Assembly: GCF_902497785.1 (NCBI RefSeq)
Contig: NZ_CABVHK010000006.1
Span: 1 to 64,000, forward strand
Length of the DNA: 64,000 nucleotides
From: Pseudomonas fluorescens
GTDB taxonomy: Bacteria > Pseudomonadota > Gammaproteobacteria > Pseudomonadales > Pseudomonadaceae
Reading direction: 5' to 3'
Under the pieces are notes generated by a model. The model worked only from the letters and a program-made list of their open reading frames with translations, was not told where the DNA came from and made no database searches. Both the position numbers and the translations under genes were made by a program. How positions within the stretch are numbered: position 1 is the stretch's first letter; the number at the start of each line of letters is the position of its first letter. This document shows, piece by piece, positions 53,083-61,643 of the stretch.

Positions 53083-53093
53083 TTGTTGTTGTT
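53083..53093 (-). promoter_or_regulatory. Hfq/Crc-type CA motif at the benK ribosome binding site
   Basis: On the minus strand AACAACAACAA gives two overlapping perfect AANAANAA motifs, 12 bases before the ATG. Confidence 0.6.
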
Positions 53094-53302
53094 TTGTCGG
53101 AGCATCGCAAAAGCGGCTAACGTCCCGTAAAGCCGAGGGTAATGCCGCCGGACGCGAGGCAATATCCGCTGCGCGCAGATCGCTATCCGTTTTGTGCAAG
53201 GCCCTGAACCGGGCATGGAATGAAGGTGCTTTTTGAAAGACCGTTGCCCCCTCCGACAAACTGTCTTCTTTGCGAACGCATTTGAACGCTAAGCTTGGGC
53301 CT

Positions 53303-53929
53303 ATGGATGACTCTGATTACTTACGCCTGCTGACCATTGCGGCCGAGCAAGCCAACGCGTTCCTTTCCAATGCCCGCAAATGGGAGCGAGAGCGTTGGGT
53401 GTGCCAGCGCCTGTTGCAAGGCCTGAACATTCCCTACCGCATCGACGAGTTCGCCCCCGCCGGAGAGCCGCCTGACGTGTTGTTTCGCGACGCGAATTTC
53501 GAAGTGTTCTTTGTGCTCGACGAAGGCCGGCGGCTCAATGATGAATGGCGCGACGAGCTGCAACGGCGGCGCAGTGCGTTTTCCCTGAGTTCGCTGGTGC
53601 GCCGGGAGGCCAAACCCAGGCGCATTCCGGCCAACGAATTCCTGCTGAGACTGGCGCCGACCTTGCGTAAAAAAGCCCACAACTACAAAGAACGCGGCAT
53701 GGACCTGGGCGAGCTGGACATCATCGCCTTCGCCAGCCTCAAGCGCGAAGTGCTCGACCTCAACAGCCATTTCCCGCCACCCACTGAATACCTGCGTCAG
53801 GGCTGGCGTTCCTTGTCGCTGGTCGGCCCGACCTTCGCCCGGGTGCTGTTCGCTCATCCGGATGCACCGGATTTTCTGCGCAGTAACCTTGGGCGCAGCA
53901 TCGTCTTCGACGTCGGTATCAGCCTGTGA
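53303..53929 (+). CDS. DUF1780 domain-containing protein
   Basis: This 208-residue soluble protein of the DUF1780 family is found mainly in Pseudomonas. It has a nuclease-like alpha/beta appearance (PPDVLFRDANFEVFFVLDEGRR) but no proven activity. I chose the ATG at 53303 (MDDSDYLRLL). Its last four bases overlap the MOSC gene (GTGA). Confidence 0.82.
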   Translation: MDDSDYLRLLTIAAEQANAFLSNARKWERERWVCQRLLQGLNIPYRIDEFAPAGEPPDVLFRDANFEVFFVLDEGRRLNDEWRDELQRRRSAFSLSSLVRREAKPRRIPANEFLLRLAPTLRKKAHNYKERGMDLGELDIIAFASLKREVLDLNSHFPPPTEYLRQGWRSLSLVGPTFARVLFAHPDAPDFLRSNLGRSIVFDVGISL

Positions 53930-54465
53930 GCCCGTTGCAGGAATTGATCGCTGAAGTCCCGCAGATCGGCCGCGTGCGCTGGATCGGTGTGCGCCCGCAG
54001 CCTCACGTGCCGATGATCGAACTGGAGGCCGTGGAAGCGCGCCTTGAGGCCGGTTTGACCGGTGATCGCGCCCGCCCCGGCGTGCGCAATGCGCGGCAAG
54101 TGACGTTGATTCAATGGGAGCATCTGGCGGTGATCAGTTCGCTGATGGGCCGCCCGCAAGACAAGCCGATTCGCCCTGAAGATTTGCGCCGCAACCTCGT
54201 TATAAGCGGTATCAACCTGTTCAGCCTCAAGGGTCGTCGCTTCAAAATCGGCCAGGCGATTTTCGAAACCACCGGTTGGTGCCAGCCCTGCGCGCGCCTG
54301 CAAAACAGCCTCGGCCCGGGCACGTTTCAGGCCGTGCGCGGCCATGGCGGAATCACCGCCCGAGTGTTACAAAGTGGCATCATCCGCCTGGACGATACGG
54401 TCAGCATCGAGCCGATTCCAGAGAGCGGCTATGCTCCGTTCATACGGGATGCAAACCGCGTGTAG
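53926..54465 (+). CDS. MOSC domain protein
   Basis: This 179-residue stand-alone MOSC (molybdenum-cofactor sulfurase C-terminal) domain protein contains GLTGDRAR and a conserved cysteine in WCQPCARLQ, which usually carries sulfur. It may act in molybdenum cofactor sulfur transfer or N-hydroxylated compound reduction. The start is GTG, coupled to DUF1780. Confidence 0.87.
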   Translation: MSPLQELIAEVPQIGRVRWIGVRPQPHVPMIELEAVEARLEAGLTGDRARPGVRNARQVTLIQWEHLAVISSLMGRPQDKPIRPEDLRRNLVISGINLFSLKGRRFKIGQAIFETTGWCQPCARLQNSLGPGTFQAVRGHGGITARVLQSGIIRLDDTVSIEPIPESGYAPFIRDANRV

Positions 54466-54507
54466 CGTCTCCACATTCAGCAACGTCTACCCCTGACGAG
54501 GCCCGAT

Positions 54508-54681
54508 ATGACCAGCCGCCTGAACCCCGACGACCAAAAGCATGTCGAAGAGTACCTGCACCTGTCCCAGCACCGAGTCGAGCGCCGGCCTTTCCGGCCG
54601 TGGATGCTCCTGGTGCTGGTGTTGGCAGTGACCATTGGCCTGGGCCTGTTGAGCCGATTTATCAGTTACCTGACGCTATGA
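54508..54681 (+). CDS. DUF3094 small membrane protein
   Basis: This 57-residue protein has an acidic/polar N-terminal half (LNPDDQKHVEEYLHLSQHRV) and one C-terminal membrane helix (MLLVLVLAVTIGLGLLSRF). It matches the DUF3094 pattern. It lies between the MOSC and ndh genes. Confidence 0.75.
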   Translation: MTSRLNPDDQKHVEEYLHLSQHRVERRPFRPWMLLVLVLAVTIGLGLLSRFISYLTL

Positions 54682-54741
54682 GCTGCTTCGCGCTCGCTCG
54701 GTTGACTGCACCGATTTCTTTTAGCCTTGCGAGATATCCCC

Positions 54742-56040
54742 ATGACTCATCGTATTGTCATCGTTGGCGGCGGCGCCGGCGGTCTGGAGTTGGCTACCCG
54801 TCTGGGTAAGACTCTGGGAAAACGCGGCACAGCCAGCGTCATGCTGGTCGACGCGAACCTGACCCACATCTGGAAACCGCTGTTGCACGAAGTGGCGGCC
54901 GGCTCCCTGAACTCTTCCGAAGACGAACTCAACTATGTTGCCCAGGCGAAATGGAACCACTTCGAGTTCCAGCTGGGGCGCATGAGCGGGCTCGATCGCA
55001 GCCAGAAAAAAATCCAGCTGGCAGCCACGTATGACGAGGCTGGACTGGAACTGGTGCCGGCGCGCGAAGTGCGTTACGACACCTTGGTGATCGCGGTCGG
55101 CAGCACCACCAACGATTTCGGTACCCAGGGCGCGGCGCAGCATTGCCTGTTCCTCGACACCCGCAAGCAGGCCGAGCGCTTCCATCAGCAATTGCTCAAC
55201 CATTACCTGCGCGCGCACGCCGGGCAGACGGATGTGGTGGAACAGATCAGCGTCGCTATCGTCGGTGCCGGTGCCACCGGTGTAGAACTGGCCGCCGAAC
55301 TGCACAACGCGGCACACGAGCTGGCCGCTTATGGTCTGGACCGGATCAAACCGGAAAACATGCACATCACCCTGATCGAGGCTGGCCCACGAGTGCTGCC
55401 CGCCCTGCCAGAGCGCATCGGCGGACCTGTGCATAAAACCCTGGAGAAACTCGGGGTCAACGTCATGACCAATGCGGCGGTCAGTGAAGTGACCGCCGAC
55501 AGCCTGATCACCGCCGATGGCAAAGTGATCAATGCCAGCCTCAAAGTCTGGGCGGCCGGAATTCGTGCGCCGGGTTTCCTCAAGGACATTGATGGTCTGG
55601 AAACCAATCGCATCAATCAGCTGCAAGTGCTGCCGACCCTGCAAACCACCCGCGACGAAAACATCTTCGCCTTCGGTGACTGCGCGGCCTGCCCGCAGCC
55701 GGGCACTGACCGCAATGTGCCGCCGCGCGCGCAGGCGGCGCATCAGCAGGCCTCGCTGCTGGCCAAATCGCTGAAGCTGCGGATCGAAAACAAGCCGTTG
55801 CCTGTGTACAAGTACACCGATTACGGCTCGCTGATTTCGCTGTCGCGTTTTTCGGCTGTGGGTAACTTGATGGGCAACCTGACCGGCAGCGTCATGCTCG
55901 AAGGCTGGCTGGCGCGGATGTTTTATGTGTCGCTGTACCGCATGCACCAGATGGCGCTGTATGGCGCGTTTCGCACGGCAATGTTGATGCTCGGCAGCAA
56001 GATCGGGCGCGGAACCGAGCCACGACTCAAACTTCACTAA
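54742..56040 (+). CDS. ndh: Type II NADH dehydrogenase (NDH-2)
   Basis: This 432-residue FAD-dependent, non-proton-pumping NADH:quinone oxidoreductase has the FAD motif VGGGAGGLELA at the N terminus, the NADH motif VGAGATGVELAAEL around residue 175, and the C-terminal amphipathic region for membrane binding. The ATG at 54742 is used; a TTG at 54727 is possible. Confidence 0.9.
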   Translation: MTHRIVIVGGGAGGLELATRLGKTLGKRGTASVMLVDANLTHIWKPLLHEVAAGSLNSSEDELNYVAQAKWNHFEFQLGRMSGLDRSQKKIQLAATYDEAGLELVPAREVRYDTLVIAVGSTTNDFGTQGAAQHCLFLDTRKQAERFHQQLLNHYLRAHAGQTDVVEQISVAIVGAGATGVELAAELHNAAHELAAYGLDRIKPENMHITLIEAGPRVLPALPERIGGPVHKTLEKLGVNVMTNAAVSEVTADSLITADGKVINASLKVWAAGIRAPGFLKDIDGLETNRINQLQVLPTLQTTRDENIFAFGDCAACPQPGTDRNVPPRAQAAHQQASLLAKSLKLRIENKPLPVYKYTDYGSLISLSRFSAVGNLMGNLTGSVMLEGWLARMFYVSLYRMHQMALYGAFRTAMLMLGSKIGRGTEPRLKLH

Positions 56041-56064
56041 AGTTTTTAGCGTCAGCTAGCGCCT

Positions 56065-56157
56065 CATCGCGGGCAAGCCCGCTCCCACAGGATCTTGTGT
56101 GGTACGCACATTTGCGCACGACGCAGAGCCCTGTGGGAGCGTGGCTTGCCCGCGATG
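56065..56157. repeat. REP-type pair in tail-to-tail orientation
   Basis: CATCGCGGGCAAGCCCGCTC and its complement flank about 45 bases. The following stretch to 56381 holds no gene that I can support; it is the upstream region of the EF-hand gene. Confidence 0.75.
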
Positions 56158-56381
56158 CTGGCGACTCGGTCCAAACCTGCAAACCCTTGTGTGTCCCACT
56201 GTATCTACCCCGCGATTCCTTCCCTTCGCTTACAAACTCCCCCCTTGCGCGACACAGTAGCGATACACCCCACCCTTTAAATGGCCACATCCGAGCAAGG
56301 CACCCCGCCCGCTCCGGTTATCGCCGCACTTACGTGGCGTCCTTTATCGAACGGTTGTGTCGTGCAACCCAGGAGATTCAA

Positions 56382-56780
56382 ATGTCCCGTACCACTAAAA
56401 ACACTATCGGTTTGCTTGGCGCTGTCCTGGCCGGTGGCATGATGTTGACTGGCTCCGTATTCGCTTCGCAGCCTCTGACTCAGGGTTACCTGTTGGCCTC
56501 GGCCGAAACGGTGGTGAAAACCCCTGAAGGCAAATGTGGCGAAGGCAAGTGCGGCGATGCCTCGATGGCAAAAACCGATACCGACGGTGACGGCAAAGTG
56601 TCCCGCGCCGAATTTGTGAAAGTCGCGCCGAAGTCCAATTTCGACAAGATCGACACTAACCATGACGGCTTCATCGACGAGCAAGAGGCATTCGATAACG
56701 TGAAGGCCAACTACGAAGCCAACGGCAAGAAAATGCCAAAAGGCCTGTTCGAGCACTTGAAAGACCAAGACGGCGCCTAA
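56382..56780 (+). CDS. Secreted EF-hand protein with HvfA-like EGKCG motifs
   Basis: This 132-residue protein has a signal-like N terminus (MSRTTKNTIGLLGAVLAGGM), then QPLTQGYLLASA and two tandem EGKCG motifs (Cys52, Cys57). Two EF-hands follow: DTDGDGKVSRAE (66-77) and DTNHDGFIDEQE (91-102), each with all five acidic/polar ligands. The N-terminal half resembles HvfA/BufA-type copper-binding peptide precursors, whose EGKCG cysteines are modified by HvfB-HvfC. No such enzymes are adjacent. The ATG follows CAGGAG. Ca2+ binding is expected; copper binding is a guess. Confidence 0.85.
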   Translation: MSRTTKNTIGLLGAVLAGGMMLTGSVFASQPLTQGYLLASAETVVKTPEGKCGEGKCGDASMAKTDTDGDGKVSRAEFVKVAPKSNFDKIDTNHDGFIDEQEAFDNVKANYEANGKKMPKGLFEHLKDQDGA

Positions 56781-56796
56781 GCTTCCGCGCATCAGG

Positions 56797-56831
56797 CCGC
56801 GCTTCTCTCATCGAGAGGCGCGGTTTTTTTT
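56797..56831 (+). terminator. Terminator of the EF-hand gene
   Basis: CCGCGC(TT)CTCTC / GAGAGGCGCGG is followed by eight T. Confidence 0.85.
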
Positions 56832-56868
56832 CGTCTGGCGCAAACGTAAAAGCGGTTTTTGACAGGCA

Positions 56869-56905
56869 AAAAAAATCCCCGCATCTTTCGATGCGAGGAT
56901 TTTTA
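56869..56905 (-). terminator. Terminator of the tRNA operon
   Basis: On the minus strand CCTCGCATC-GAAA-GATGCGGGG is followed by an A/T stretch with eight T. Confidence 0.85.
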
Positions 56906-56908
56906 ATA

Positions 56909-56985
56909 TGGTCGGGGTAAGGGGATTCGAACTCCTGACATCCTGCTCCCAAAGCAGGCGCGCTACCGGACTGCGCTATACCCCG
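56909..56985 (-). tRNA. tRNA-Pro (TGG), copy 4 in transcription order
   Basis: This 77-nt cloverleaf starts CGGGGTATAGCGCAG, has anticodon loop TTTGGGA (anticodon TGG), T-arm GTTCGAATC and an encoded CCA end. Confidence 0.95.
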
Positions 56986-57081
56986 GTAAAAAAAAGGCGA
57001 CCTTTGCAAGTCGCCTTCTTCGATCAGTGCTTTTGGCCTCTGATCTTAAGATCTGATCCCAGCGTTAACTGGTTTCAAAAA

Positions 57082-57157
57082 TGGTGGGTCGTGTGGGATT
57101 CGAACCTACGACCAATTGGTTAAAAGCCAACTGCTCTACCAACTGAGCTAACGACCC
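57082..57157 (-). tRNA. tRNA-Lys (TTT), copy 3 in transcription order
   Basis: This 76-nt cloverleaf starts GGGTCGTTAGCTCAGTTGG, has anticodon loop CTTTTAA (TTT) and an encoded CCA. Confidence 0.95.
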
Positions 57158-57162
57158 AAAAA

Positions 57163-57239
57163 TGGTCGGGGTAAGGGGATTCGAACTCCTGACATCCTGC
57201 TCCCAAAGCAGGCGCGCTACCGGACTGCGCTATACCCCG
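57163..57239 (-). tRNA. tRNA-Pro (TGG), copy 3
   Basis: It is identical to the copy at 56909-56985, with encoded CCA and anticodon TGG. Confidence 0.95.
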
Positions 57240-57335
57240 GTAAAAAAAAGGCGACCTTTGCAAGTCGCCTTCTTCGATCAGTGCTTTTGGCCTCTGATCT
57301 TAAGATCTGATCCCAGCGTTAACTGGTTTCAAAAA

Positions 57336-57411
57336 TGGTGGGTCGTGTGGGATTCGAACCTACGACCAATTGGTTAAAAGCCAACTGCTCTACCAACTGA
57401 GCTAACGACCC
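57336..57411 (-). tRNA. tRNA-Lys (TTT), copy 2
   Basis: It is identical to the copy at 57082-57157. Confidence 0.95.
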
Positions 57412-57416
57412 AAAAA

Positions 57417-57493
57417 TGGTCGGGGTAAGGGGATTCGAACTCCTGACATCCTGCTCCCAAAGCAGGCGCGCTACCGGACTGCGCTATACCCCG
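57417..57493 (-). tRNA. tRNA-Pro (TGG), copy 2
   Basis: It is identical to the other tRNA-Pro copies in the array. Confidence 0.95.
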
Positions 57494-57589
57494 GTAAAAA
57501 AAAGGCGACCTTTGCAAGTCGCCTTCTTCGATCAGTGCTTTTGGCCTCTGATCTTAAGATCTGATCCCAGCGTTAACTGGTTTCAAAAA

Positions 57590-57665
57590 TGGTGGGTCGT
57601 GTGGGATTCGAACCTACGACCAATTGGTTAAAAGCCAACTGCTCTACCAACTGAGCTAACGACCC
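57590..57665 (-). tRNA. tRNA-Lys (TTT), copy 1
   Basis: It is identical to the other tRNA-Lys copies in the array. Confidence 0.95.
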
Positions 57666-57670
57666 AAAAA

Positions 57671-57747
57671 TGGTCGGGGTAAGGGGATTCGAACTCCTGA
57701 CATCCTGCTCCCAAAGCAGGCGCGCTACCGGACTGCGCTATACCCCG
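57671..57747 (-). tRNA. tRNA-Pro (TGG), copy 1
   Basis: The gene is identical to the other copies, but its upstream spacer is different (TTTGAAATT) and joins tRNA-Asn. Confidence 0.95.
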
Positions 57748-57756
57748 GTTTGAAAT

Positions 57757-57832
57757 TGGCTCCGTGACCAGGACTCGAACCTGGGACCCAATGATTAACA
57801 GTCATTTGCTCTACCGACTGAGCTATCACGGA
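57757..57832 (-). tRNA. tRNA-Asn (GTT), first gene of the operon
   Basis: This 76-nt cloverleaf starts TCCGTGATAGCTCAGTCGG, has anticodon loop CTGTTAA (GTT), T-arm GTTCGAGTC and an encoded CCA. Confidence 0.95.
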
Positions 57833-57918
57833 ACTACATATTTCAATTTACAACTGTGAAGCTTGCTTCACCTCTTCGACCCGTTCGCATCGCTGCGTTC
57901 GTGTGTCTGAGGCGCGCT

Positions 57919-57946
57919 ATTCTACAATCTTAAGCACCTCTGTCAA
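57919..57946 (-). promoter_or_regulatory. Promoter of the tRNA operon
   Basis: On the minus strand TTGACA (57941-57946), a 16-bp spacer and TAGAAT (57919-57924) precede the GC-rich discriminator AGCGCGCCTC. This copies the layout of the rrn promoter at 91-118 and predicts stringent control. The rest of 57833-58079 holds no gene. Confidence 0.85.
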
Positions 57947-58078
57947 CCCTTTAAATTGCATTCAAGTTAATGATTTGCAACTTATTTCAGATTCCTGCTT
58001 GGGGAGCAGAAACCCTTCCGGGTGACTTACTGCGGGGCGCACTTTACAAGCCTTTTCCTTTCAGTTCAACAACCTGAC

Positions 58079-58107
58079 GAAAAAAAGGCCCCGCGATGCG
58101 GGGCCTC
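58079..58107 (-). terminator. clpB terminator
   Basis: GGCCCCGC-ATC-GCGGGGCC (58087-58105) is followed on the minus strand by six to seven T. It lies beyond the REP element after clpB. Confidence 0.75.
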
Positions 58108-58110
58108 TTG

Positions 58111-58207
58111 CAGGAGCGAGCTTGCTCGCGAAAAAAGCCGGAACAACGCGTTCATCCAGACAGCGTGCGTTATCGTTGACGTCCATCGCGAGCGAGCTCG
58201 CTCCTAC
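58111..58207. repeat. REP-type pair after clpB
   Basis: CAGGAGCGAGCTTGCTCGCG and the inverted GCGAGCGAGCTCGCTCCTAC flank about 50 bases, between the clpB stop codon and its terminator. Confidence 0.78.
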
Positions 58208-58222
58208 CGTAGTAAAAGTGCA

Positions 58223-60787
58223 TCAGACGAAGACGATTTCGTCGTTGACCACGGTGCCTTTGGCGATATCGCCCGCCATGAACCGACCCGAAAGAATCAG
58301 CTGCGCCAGCGGGTTTTCGATCCAGCGCTGGATCGCTCGTTTCAGCGGCCGTGCGCCATAGACCGGGTCGTAACCCACCGCAATCAGCTTGTCCATGGCC
58401 TCAGGGCTGAGTTCCAGTTTCAGCTCGCGCTCAGTCAAACGACTGCGCAGACGACCCAACTGGATCTCAGTGATGCCCGCGATCTGATCCCGCGCCAGTG
58501 GCTCGAAGATCACCACTTCGTCGACCCGGTTGATGAACTCCGGCCGGAAGTGCGTGGAAATCGCATCCATCACCGCTGCACGCTGAGCCTCACGATCACC
58601 GACCAGTTCCTGGATCTGAACCGAACCCAGGTTGGAGGTCATGACGATGACCGTGTTTTTGAAATCCACGGTGCGACCATGACTGTCCGTCAGGCGGCCA
58701 TCTTCCAGCACTTGCAGCAAGATGTTGAACACATCCGGGTGGGCCTTCTCGACCTCATCCAGCAGGATCACCGAATAAGGCTTGCGACGCACCGCCTCGG
58801 TCAGGTAACCGCCTTCTTCATAACCTACGTAGCCTGGTGGCGCGCCAATCAGTCGGGCCACGGAATGTTTCTCCATGAACTCGGACATATCGATCCGCAC
58901 CATCGCCTCTTCGGTATCAAAGAGGAACTCGGCCAGTGCCTTGCACAGCTCGGTTTTACCGACACCGGTCGGGCCGAGGAACATGAACGAACCGCTCGGA
59001 CGATTCGGGTCGGACAACCCGGCCCGCGAGCGACGCACCGCGTTGGAAACGGCGATCACCGCTTCGTCCTGGCCGATCACGCGTTGGTGCAACAGGCTTT
59101 CCATCTTCATCAGCTTGTCGCGCTCGCCTTCGAGCATTTTCGACACGGGAATGCCGGTCCACTTCGACACGACTTCAGCAATTTCTTCCTCGGTCACCTT
59201 GCTGCGCAGCAACTGGTTTTCACTTTTGCCGTGCTGGTCGACCATTTGCAGGCTGCGCTCCAGGTCCGGAATCACCCCGTATTGCAGCTCGGCCATGCGG
59301 TTCAAGTCGCCTTTACGGCGGGCGGCTTCCAGTTCCTGACGGGACTGCTCGATTTTCTGCTGGATCTGCGCAGAGCCCTGAACTTCGGCTTTCTCCGCGT
59401 TCCAGATTTCTTCGAGGTCCGAATACTCACGTTCGAGCCGAGCGATTTCTTCCTGGAGTTTTTCCAGACGCTTCATCGCCGCTTCGTCGCTTTCTTTTTT
59501 CAGCGCCTGGGATTCCACCTTCAGCTGAATCAGACGACGCTCCAGACGGTCGAGCACTTCCGGCTTGGAGTCGATCTCCATGCGGATACGGCTGGCGGCT
59601 TCGTCGATCAGGTCGATGGCCTTGTCCGGCAACTGACGATCGGTAATGTAGCGGTGGCTGAGCTTGGCCGCCGCGATGATCGCGCCGTCGGTGATCGCCA
59701 CTTTGTGGTGAACTTCATAGCGTTCTTTCAGGCCACGCAGAATGGCGATGGTGTCTTCTTCGCTCGGTTCGTCCACCAACACTTTCTGGAAGCGCCGTTC
59801 GAGGGCCGCATCCTTCTCTATATATTGGCGGTACTCGTTGAGCGTGGTCGCGCCGACGCAATGCAACTCGCCGCGAGCCAGTGCGGGCTTGAGCATGTTG
59901 CCCGCATCCATCGAGCCTTCGCCTTTACCGGCGCCGACCATGGTGTGCAGTTCATCGATGAACAGAATGATCTGCCCTTCCTGCTTCGACAGTTCGTTGA
60001 GCAGGGATTTCAGGCGTTCTTCGAACTCGCCACGGTATTTGGCACCAGCAATCAACGCCCCCATGTCGAGGGACAACAGGCGTTTGCCTTTCAGGCCATC
60101 CGGCACTTCGCCGTTGATGATGCGTTGGGCCAGACCTTCGGCGATCGCGGTTTTACCGACGCCAGGTTCACCGATCAGTACCGGGTTGTTCTTGGTGCGG
60201 CGTTGCAGCACCTGAATGGTCCGGCGAATTTCGTCGTCCCTGCCGATCACCGGATCGAGCTTGCCGTCTTCGGCGCGCTTGGTCAGGTCGACAGTGTATT
60301 TATCCAGCGCCTGACGCGACTCTTCGTGGTTGGCGTCGTTGACGGCTTCGCCACCGCGCAGGTTGTTGATCGCGTTTTCCAGGGCTTTCTTGCTCACGCC
60401 CTGGCCGAGCAACAATTTGCCGAGCTTGCTGTTCTCGTCCATGGCGGCGAGCAACACCAGTTCGCTGGAGATGAACTGATCGCCTTTCTGCTGGGCCAGT
60501 CGATCCGCCTGATTGAGCAGGCGCGCCAAATCCTGCGCCATGTTGACGTCGCCGGTCGGGTTCTGGATTTTTGGCAGCTGGTCGAGCTCTTTGGTCAGCT
60601 CTTTACGCAGGCTGTTGACGTCAAAACCGACCTGCATCAACAGGGGTTTGATCGAACCACCCTGCTGTTCAAGCATGGCTTGCATCAAGTGCGCCGGCTC
60701 GATGCCGGGATGGTCAAGGCCGACGGCCAGCGATTGGGCGTCGGATAGAGCTAACTGTAATTTGCTGGTTAAACGGTCTATACGCAT
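58223..60787 (-). CDS. clpB: Chaperone disaggregase ClpB
   Basis: This 854-residue Hsp100 protein has an N-terminal Clp_N domain, a first AAA+ domain with GEPGVGKT (about 205), a coiled-coil middle domain (about 410-525, [18 protein letters not shown]) and a second AAA+ domain with GPTGVGKTE (about 606). It rescues aggregated proteins with DnaK after heat stress. The middle domain separates it from ClpA/ClpC. A sigma-32 promoter precedes it. Confidence 0.97.
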   Translation of the reverse strand: MRIDRLTSKLQLALSDAQSLAVGLDHPGIEPAHLMQAMLEQQGGSIKPLLMQVGFDVNSLRKELTKELDQLPKIQNPTGDVNMAQDLARLLNQADRLAQQKGDQFISSELVLLAAMDENSKLGKLLLGQGVSKKALENAINNLRGGEAVNDANHEESRQALDKYTVDLTKRAEDGKLDPVIGRDDEIRRTIQVLQRRTKNNPVLIGEPGVGKTAIAEGLAQRIINGEVPDGLKGKRLLSLDMGALIAGAKYRGEFEERLKSLLNELSKQEGQIILFIDELHTMVGAGKGEGSMDAGNMLKPALARGELHCVGATTLNEYRQYIEKDAALERRFQKVLVDEPSEEDTIAILRGLKERYEVHHKVAITDGAIIAAAKLSHRYITDRQLPDKAIDLIDEAASRIRMEIDSKPEVLDRLERRLIQLKVESQALKKESDEAAMKRLEKLQEEIARLEREYSDLEEIWNAEKAEVQGSAQIQQKIEQSRQELEAARRKGDLNRMAELQYGVIPDLERSLQMVDQHGKSENQLLRSKVTEEEIAEVVSKWTGIPVSKMLEGERDKLMKMESLLHQRVIGQDEAVIAVSNAVRRSRAGLSDPNRPSGSFMFLGPTGVGKTELCKALAEFLFDTEEAMVRIDMSEFMEKHSVARLIGAPPGYVGYEEGGYLTEAVRRKPYSVILLDEVEKAHPDVFNILLQVLEDGRLTDSHGRTVDFKNTVIVMTSNLGSVQIQELVGDREAQRAAVMDAISTHFRPEFINRVDEVVIFEPLARDQIAGITEIQLGRLRSRLTERELKLELSPEAMDKLIAVGYDPVYGARPLKRAIQRWIENPLAQLILSGRFMAGDIAKGTVVNDEIVFV

Positions 60788-60859
60788 GGGTCACCTTCCT
60801 TTTGAGCAGGCCGGACCTATAAAACATCCTGAATGAAGAAACCTGCCAGATACCTCATA

Positions 60860-60887
60860 AGATGTGGTCGATTCTGGGAGTTTCAAG
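60860..60887 (-). promoter_or_regulatory. Sigma-32 heat-shock promoter of clpB
   Basis: On the minus strand CTTGAAA (60881-60887), a 13-base spacer and CCACATCT (60860-60867) are close to the consensus CTTGAAA-N13-CCCCATNT. Confidence 0.8.
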
Positions 60888-60917
60888 CGTCATGACGTTG
60901 ATGCAGATCAGGAGAGT

Positions 60918-61643
60918 CTAGCGTTCCAGCCAGACCAGGGAGGCGAACCGACCGGTGCGAGGGCTGCGGCGGTAAGAAAAGAATCGAGGATCGGTCACGG
61001 TACAGAAACCGCCACCGTAAACAGCGGTGACACCGCGAGCCGCCAGGCGCAAACGCGCCAGCTCATAGATGTCAGCCAGGAACTTGCCGGCGTTTTGGCT
61101 GGGCGCGAAGGCTTTGGCAGCTTCGGGCAATTGCTCGACGAAGGTTTCCCGCACTTCCGGGCCGACTTCAAAGGCTTGCGGGCCAATGGCCGGGCCGAGC
61201 CACACCAGCACCTCTTCGGGCGGTACGGCCAGCGTATCGAGGGTCGCTTCCAGCACACCCGACGCTAACCCGCGCCAACCGGCATGAGCGGCCGCGACGC
61301 GCGTGCCGGCACGGTCGCAAAACAGGGCAGGCAAACAATCGGCGGTCATCGCCGCACAGGCAATGCCCGGTGTCGCGGTCCAACTGGCATCAGCGGTCGC
61401 TGTCACGCCCGGGTCCGCGTGAGCCACGGCAATGCCGTGAACCTGCTGTAACCAAGCCGGTTGAATAAAAAAATGATCGTTAAGACGCCGACGATTTTCG
61501 GCAACAGCCTCAGGGCTGTCATCGACGTGATCGCCGAGGTTGAGGCTGTCGAACGGCGCCAGACTGACGCCGCCCGAACGGGTGGTGACGCAGGCTTTCA
61601 CCCCGGCAGGCGCAGGCCAGTCGGGAATCAGCCAGTCACTCAT
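60918..61643 (-). CDS. pgeF: Peptidoglycan editing factor PgeF (YfiH/laccase-domain)
   Basis: This 241-residue Cu/Zn-type domain protein has the metal ligands in HGIAVAHADP, ADCLPALFC and HAGWRGL. PgeF hydrolyses misincorporated serine peptidoglycan precursors, and YfiH was first called a multicopper polyphenol oxidase. It is coupled to rluD by an ATGA overlap. Confidence 0.92.
   Translation of the reverse strand: MSDWLIPDWPAPAGVKACVTTRSGGVSLAPFDSLNLGDHVDDSPEAVAENRRRLNDHFFIQPAWLQQVHGIAVAHADPGVTATADASWTATPGIACAAMTADCLPALFCDRAGTRVAAAHAGWRGLASGVLEATLDTLAVPPEEVLVWLGPAIGPQAFEVGPEVRETFVEQLPEAAKAFAPSQNAGKFLADIYELARLRLAARGVTAVYGGGFCTVTDPRFFSYRRSPRTGRFASLVWLER

Larger units (their letters stand above)
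56908..57750. repeat. Tandem 254-bp repeat of a tRNA-Pro/tRNA-Lys unit (3.3 copies)
   Basis: Units begin at 56909, 57163 and 57417 and a partial fourth at 57671. As far as I can read, each full unit is identical, including spacers. Each spacer has the stem AAGGCGAC / GTCGCCTT and the palindrome GATCTTAAGATC. Three identical 71-residue frames arise from the tRNA strands and are not genes. Confidence 0.95.

Noticed and set aside
56908..57631. Three identical 71-residue frames
   Set aside because: They are translations across tRNA-Pro and tRNA-Lys genes on the opposite strand.
56908..57747. Direct repeats as a CRISPR array
   Set aside because: The 254-bp units are identical throughout and consist of tRNA genes; there are no unique spacers and no cas genes.
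58022..60748. 908-residue frame antisense to clpB
   Set aside because: The opposite strand encodes a complete ClpB. The antisense protein has low-complexity His/Gln/Phe-rich composition typical of a shadow.
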